A stretch of 25,505 nt of DNA from Methanoregulaceae archaeon (GTDB lineage: Archaea > Halobacteriota > Methanomicrobia > Methanomicrobiales > Methanospirillaceae), in NCBI GenBank assembly GCA_019695435.1, contig JACTVF010000024.1, positions 1 through 25,505 on the forward strand, in the 5' to 3' direction. The position numbers and the translations under genes are program-made. The notes beneath the pieces are model-generated. The model made no database searches. It was not told the DNA's origin and was given only the letters and a program-made list of their open reading frames with translations. Positions 21,972 to 25,505 of the stretch are shown piece after piece; position 1 is the first letter of the stretch, and each line of letters opens with the position of its first letter.

Positions 21972-23030
21972 ATGAAGAAAACTATTCCCATTGGATTGAC
22001 TGCACTTATCATTGCAGCCTTGTTCGTAACGATCCTCCTTGCCGGATGTACCAGTTCTTCAACGGGAACATCCTCACAGAACTCTACGACGGCACAAGCC
22101 CAGACCGTGTCCGGGAACCAGAGCCTGGTTATCGCGACGACAACCAGTCTCTATGATACCGGCCTGCTAAACTATCTCCAGCCCAAGTTCGAATCGCAAT
22201 ATAATGTCAAGCTCCTGATCACATCGCAGGGGTCAGGCGCGGCTATTGCGATCGCGAAACGTGGCGACGCAGACGTGCTTCTCGTCCATTCCCCGGCCCA
22301 GGAACTGGCGTTCATGAAGGGCGGGTACGGCCTGAACCGCCGGTCGTTTGCATCGAACTCCTTCGAGATCGTCGGCCCTGCAAATGATCCCGCGGGCATC
22401 GCAAATATGACACCGGAGAACGCGTTCACGACAATACTCCTCAAGGGAACCAACAATACACCCAACATCTACTTTGTTTCCCGTGGCGACGGGTCAGGGA
22501 CCCAGACTGCTGAGATAAATATCTGGAAAAATGCCGGGTATAATTACACCCAGAATATCGAGAAGTCCGGGTCATGGTATATCGAATCCGGCCAGGGAAT
22601 GGGAGCAACACTCCAGATGGCAAGCCAGGAGGGAGCATATACGCTGACCGATCAAGGGACGTTCCTTGCATACCAGAGTAACCTTACTCTCGTGCCAGTT
22701 GTCACCAAGGGTGGCAGCCTCCTGAACATCTACAGTGTTATGGCAGTGTACAATGCCAACCAGCCGGTGGAGAAGATCCAGATGGCAAACAACTTCATCA
22801 ACTTCCTCATCTCCCCGCAGACACAGGCTGATATCGGCAACTTCGGTGTGCAGCAGTACGGGAAATCGCTGTTCATTCCAATGGATGTAAGCGTTCCGAA
22901 CGCTCCGGCAGGCTGGGTCGGGGATCACAGCACCCCGGCAACCGATCTCACCCTTGCACCCACCGCAGCAGCCACAACGGCTGCTGCCAACTCAACAGCT
23001 GCGGTAAATACAACTGCTGCCGCACCATAA
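21972..23030 (+). CDS. tupA: Tungstate ABC transporter, substrate-binding lipoprotein TupA
   Basis: Captures tungstate (possibly molybdate) outside the cell for TupBC. 352 residues. The signal peptide ends in a lipobox LLAGC with lipid Cys26, followed by a Ser/Thr linker. The binding domain starts with SLVIATTTSLYDTGLLNYLQ, the TupA signature with the oxyanion-contacting TTTS, and continues ITSQGSGAAIAIAKRGDADV, LLVHSPAQE, FVSRGDGSGTQTAEINIWKN and SWYIESGQGMGATLQMASQE. An unusual Ala/Thr-rich tail of about 30 residues (TAAATTAAANSTAAVNTTAA) extends beyond the family end. First gene of tupABC; followed by a T-run and a 260-nt gap that may allow more TupA than TupBC. Confidence 0.93.
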   Translation: MKKTIPIGLTALIIAALFVTILLAGCTSSSTGTSSQNSTTAQAQTVSGNQSLVIATTTSLYDTGLLNYLQPKFESQYNVKLLITSQGSGAAIAIAKRGDADVLLVHSPAQELAFMKGGYGLNRRSFASNSFEIVGPANDPAGIANMTPENAFTTILLKGTNNTPNIYFVSRGDGSGTQTAEINIWKNAGYNYTQNIEKSGSWYIESGQGMGATLQMASQEGAYTLTDQGTFLAYQSNLTLVPVVTKGGSLLNIYSVMAVYNANQPVEKIQMANNFINFLISPQTQADIGNFGVQQYGKSLFIPMDVSVPNAPAGWVGDHSTPATDLTLAPTAAATTAAANSTAAVNTTAAAP

Positions 23031-23290
23031 TTTTACCCTTTTTTACCATTTCCGGTGCTACCTGGTCCAATTTCACTCCTGAAAATGTCCGCGATAGTAC
23101 CGTTTGTGCACGCACATTCATGCGGTTGCACACGATGTAAACATGAAACGCATCATCGGGCCATATACCGCAAAGTTCAGTCGCTAAAAAGTAATAATAC
23201 CCTAATTGAAATAAGGGTAAAAGTAATCATAGTTATTAACCATTTCAAAGAATCTGGCCGGGCCAGTAACCGGATCTTAATAACCGGACG
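23031..23290 (+). promoter_or_regulatory. tupA-tupB intergenic region
   Basis: No gene. A T6 run just after tupA may partly terminate transcription. TACCCT (23198-23203) and AGGGTA (23214-23219) form an inverted repeat in an AT-rich stretch about 70-90 nt before tupB, a possible operator or secondary promoter site. Confidence 0.35.
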
Positions 23291-24031
23291 GTGAAAAAAT
23301 TGAGCGATATTGTATCAGGGATTGTCCAGGCAATCAACCTGATCATCACCCTGAATCCCGAGGTCCTCCAGATCGCTGCACTGTCCCTCTACATCTCACT
23401 CTCTTCAACAATTATCGCTTCCTGCATAGCGATCCCGGCCGGCGGGTTCATCCATTTTTATGATTTCCGGGGGAAGAAAGTTCTTATCGCCCTTATCCAG
23501 ACCCTCTATTCCCTGCCCACGGTGGTAGTCGGGCTTTTAATCTACCTCATGATCTCGAGGAGCGGCCCGCTGGGATATTTTGGTCTCCTCTTCACCCCGG
23601 GCGGGATGATTCTGGGTCAGACTGTCCTCATCATTCCCATCATGATGGGGCTCGTCATCGCTGCACTCAGTGGCGTTGGCCGGGACATCCGTGACACGCT
23701 GGTATCCCTTGGTGCTACAGGATTCCAGAGCATCATCCAGATCGTAAAGGAGGCCCGGATAGCGATCCTGAGCGCAGTGATCCTCGGGTTCGGCAGGGCA
23801 ATCTCGGAAGTCGGGGTCGCGATGATGATCGGGGGGAATATCCGGGGAGAGACCCGGGTCCTGACCACGGCAATCGCCCTTCAGACCGGTCTTGGGGACT
23901 TCGGCTTTTCCATCGCGCTCGGCATCATTCTTCTGTCAATTGCTCTCGTCATCGTTGCGATCATGTACCTGATCACTTCAGGGGCTATCGGGACCATCGA
24001 ACAGATTATCGGAGGTGCGCCACGGCAATAA
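23291..24031 (+). CDS. tupB: Tungstate ABC transporter, permease TupB
   Basis: Membrane channel of the tungstate importer. 246 residues from GTG 23291 with five to six helices. The BPD-type permease pattern is clear: AALSLYISLSSTIIASCIAI, the loop LIQTLYSLPTVVVGLLIYLM, and the ATPase-contacting EAA loop DTLVSLGATGFQSIIQIVKE, then ARIAILSAVILGFGRAISEV. This order is typical of TupB/ModB-like permeases. Start choice is open: TTG 23300 has GGTGA at a good distance (6-7 nt), whereas the GTG has only CGGACG. The stop TAA at 24029-24031 overlaps the inferred tupC start. Confidence 0.93.
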   Translation: MKKLSDIVSGIVQAINLIITLNPEVLQIAALSLYISLSSTIIASCIAIPAGGFIHFYDFRGKKVLIALIQTLYSLPTVVVGLLIYLMISRSGPLGYFGLLFTPGGMILGQTVLIIPIMMGLVIAALSGVGRDIRDTLVSLGATGFQSIIQIVKEARIAILSAVILGFGRAISEVGVAMMIGGNIRGETRVLTTAIALQTGLGDFGFSIALGIILLSIALVIVAIMYLITSGAIGTIEQIIGGAPRQ

Positions 24032-25128
24032 TCAAATGTACTGGTGTTTCCCGAACGGCCGGGGGGCATACTATACTGAACGGGGTCAGCCTCGAGATCC
24101 AGAACGGGGAGATCTTCACCCTTATCGGGCCCAGCGGGAGCGGGAAGACGACCCTGCTTCGTCTCCTTGACCTGCTTGACATGCCATCTGAAGGTCGGCT
24201 GATATTCGATGGTACCGATACTAATGCACCGGAACCGGTCCGGCTTGCGATCCGGCGCCGGATGAGCATGGTCTTCCAGAAACCCGTGGTTCTTAACACG
24301 ACCGTTCTTGAAAACGTTGCTTTCGGGCTGAAGTTCCGGGGCAAATCAGGGCAGGAATCCCGGGCAAAGGCGCGTGAATGCCTCGAACTGGTAGGTCTCT
24401 CCGGTTTTGCCGGTCGCAAGGCCATAACACTCTCCGGGGGAGAGATGCAGCGTGTGGCACTTGCCCGTGCGATTGTCACCGAACCAGAAGTCCTCCTCCT
24501 TGACGAGCCGACCGCCAACCTTGACCCGGTCTCTTCCGAGGTGATAGAGGACTTCATTGTCCACATTAACAGGAAAATGCACACAACCATTATTCTGTCT
24601 ACCCATGATATGGTTCAGGGACAGCGCCTTGCCGACCGGATCGGAGTAATCATTGGGGGAACGATTGCCCAGACCGGTACGATTACCGAGATATTCTACC
24701 AGCCGAAGTCCCATGGTATCGCGCGATTCGTGGGTGTTGACACCATCCTGCAGGGTGTGGTGAGGGGGAATGATCAGGGTCTTGCGAAGATCGCTGTCGG
24801 AGACACCCTCTTTGAAGCATTGACCTCGGCTCTGCCGGGCCGCAAAGTCTCCTTATTTATCCGCCCGGAAGAAGTGGTACTCACAAAACCGGAAATGGTC
24901 CCCCCTATAACCAGCGCCCGTAACCAGATTACCGGGACCATAACAAAGATGCTTCCTGTTGGTCCTTTTATCCGGGTTATCATAGACAACCCGGTTCCTA
25001 TTACCGCATTGATCACCCGCAGGTCATGCACGGAAATGGGGTTTGTTGCCGGCATGCAGGTCGTTGCAGGTATAAAGGCAACGGCAATCTATGTGTTGCC
25101 AGATACTGCAGGTAGTATCGGTCCGTAA
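24028..25128 (+). CDS. tupC: Tungstate ABC transporter, ATPase TupC, apparent AUA start
   Basis: Drives tungstate import by ATP hydrolysis. From 24028 the product has 366 residues: Walker A GPSGSGKTT at 34-42, Q-loop Gln84 (VFQKPVVL), signature LSGGEMQRVALARA at 135-148, Walker B VLLLDEP at 155-161, and switch His193 in STHD. A TOBE-like C-terminal domain of about 120 residues follows (VSLFIRPEEVVLT, ITGTITKMLPVGPFIRVIID). The first ATG in frame (24181) would remove Walker A and make a dead protein. No ATG, GTG or TTG occurs between there and the tupB end, but ATA 24028, 10 nt after GGAGGTG and overlapping the tupB stop (ATAA), gives the expected N-terminus IKCTGVSRTAGG. Confidence 0.9.
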   Translation: MIKCTGVSRTAGGHTILNGVSLEIQNGEIFTLIGPSGSGKTTLLRLLDLLDMPSEGRLIFDGTDTNAPEPVRLAIRRRMSMVFQKPVVLNTTVLENVAFGLKFRGKSGQESRAKARECLELVGLSGFAGRKAITLSGGEMQRVALARAIVTEPEVLLLDEPTANLDPVSSEVIEDFIVHINRKMHTTIILSTHDMVQGQRLADRIGVIIGGTIAQTGTITEIFYQPKSHGIARFVGVDTILQGVVRGNDQGLAKIAVGDTLFEALTSALPGRKVSLFIRPEEVVLTKPEMVPPITSARNQITGTITKMLPVGPFIRVIIDNPVPITALITRRSCTEMGFVAGMQVVAGIKATAIYVLPDTAGSIGP

Positions 25129-25149
25129 CCCTGCATCCTCCAAACGTTC

Positions 25150-25505
25150 CTAAAATATCAGCACTCGCTGATGATCCATCAGCACGTTCCCCGGCAGGTA
25201 AAACAGGATCTTCCCGAGGCCCGGAAAGCCAATTTCCAGCACGGCCTTCAGGTTTTTGTTTCTCGTTACGCCTCGTTTCTGGAATGAAGGCGAGAGAGCA
25301 AACAGGTGGAGATTTTCATTGCCGGCCACCGCGTTGATGAGGTCCTGAATATTAAACGCAACTGAGTCCGGGCAGAAGTTCTGGTTCCCTGTCAGCGCGT
25401 AAATTCCATCCTCCAGAAAGACCACCCGAGTAAGGATCCCCTGGTGGGCGCATGCCACTGCAAAAGCGATCGCCCCATATACGTGCTCCGTGCTGTACGG
25501 GCTTC
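25150..25505 (-). CDS. DsrF/TusC-like sulfur-relay protein, N-terminus beyond the window
   Basis: The frame is open to the window edge, so the true start lies outside; about 117 residues are seen. The visible N-terminal SPYSTEHVYGAIAFAVACAH, then QGILTRVVFLEDGIYALTGN, is the hallmark of the DsrE/DsrF/TusC fold: a PY-s segment, a helix, and a strand ending V-h-F-x-(D/E)-DGhY-x-L. The remainder holds SVAFNIQDLINAVAGNENLH and a final strand. Family members take part in sulfur transfer, for example in tRNA 2-thiouridine synthesis or dissimilatory sulfur metabolism. It ends 21 nt from the convergent tupC. A DsrE or DsrH partner would be expected just outside the window. Confidence 0.75.
   Translation of the reverse strand, partial: SPYSTEHVYGAIAFAVACAHQGILTRVVFLEDGIYALTGNQNFCPDSVAFNIQDLINAVAGNENLHLFALSPSFQKRGVTRNKNLKAVLEIGFPGLGKILFYLPGNVLMDHQRVLIF

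Overview
The window looks like chromosomal DNA of a hydrogenotrophic or formate-using methanogenic archaeon, most likely Methanomicrobiales (Methanoregula-like). The basis is an F420-type formate dehydrogenase (fdhAB), a MoeA fused to a periplasmic-binding-like domain, an archaeal Trm-G10 tRNA methyltransferase, archaeal TATA boxes 20-35 bp upstream of starts, and lipoproteins or surface proteins with Thr/Pro-rich stalks. The genus is an inference from gene content; no rRNA marker is present.

Layout. 1-5320 (all minus strand): the N-terminal part of an exported TPR protein, the tRNA G10 methyltransferase, and the bacterial-type chaperone operon grpE-dnaK-dnaJ with a clear promoter upstream of grpE. 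A small non-autonomous transposable element (MITE copy A) sits exactly at the dnaJ stop codon. 5449-6289: a complete 825-bp IS1595-type insertion sequence with a perfect 8-bp target duplication; its transposase has one in-frame TAG. 6458-9376 (minus): a surface-anchored secreted protein, hisH, and a zinc-ribbon/PUA/PAPS-reductase-like protein overlapping hisH. 9578-10195 (plus): an orphan MrpF/MrpG-like pair of membrane subunits, the first with no intact start. 10203-10536: MITE copy B, with a perfect 8-bp target duplication starting at the last base of the mrpG-like stop codon.

10537-15480 is an accessory, gene-poor stretch. It holds a four-helix membrane protein, a 29-residue Lys/Ala/Pro peptide gene with its own promoter and strong ribosome binding site, a nested inverted repeat, a cluster of four perfect palindromes ahead of a lipoprotein gene, a nitroreductase, a truncated IS256-type transposase, and a GC-rich hairpin-dense block.

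15671-25128 is a coherent molybdenum/tungsten formate module: fdhA-fdhB (formate oxidation with F420), moeA with a C-terminal binding-protein-like domain (convergent), an uncharacterised 139-aa protein, and the tungstate ABC transporter tupA-tupB-tupC. Transporter and MoeA would supply the pterin metal cofactor for FdhA. tupC appears to start at AUA overlapping the tupB stop. The window ends in a truncated DsrF/TusC-like sulfur-relay protein on the minus strand.

The most notable result is that the IS1595-type element and the two MITEs share terminal GGTGATT inverted repeats and T-rich 8-bp target duplications, while the MITEs carry a conserved, strongly self-complementary core of about 155 bp unrelated to the IS interior. 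No tRNA, rRNA, CRISPR array or replication origin was found.
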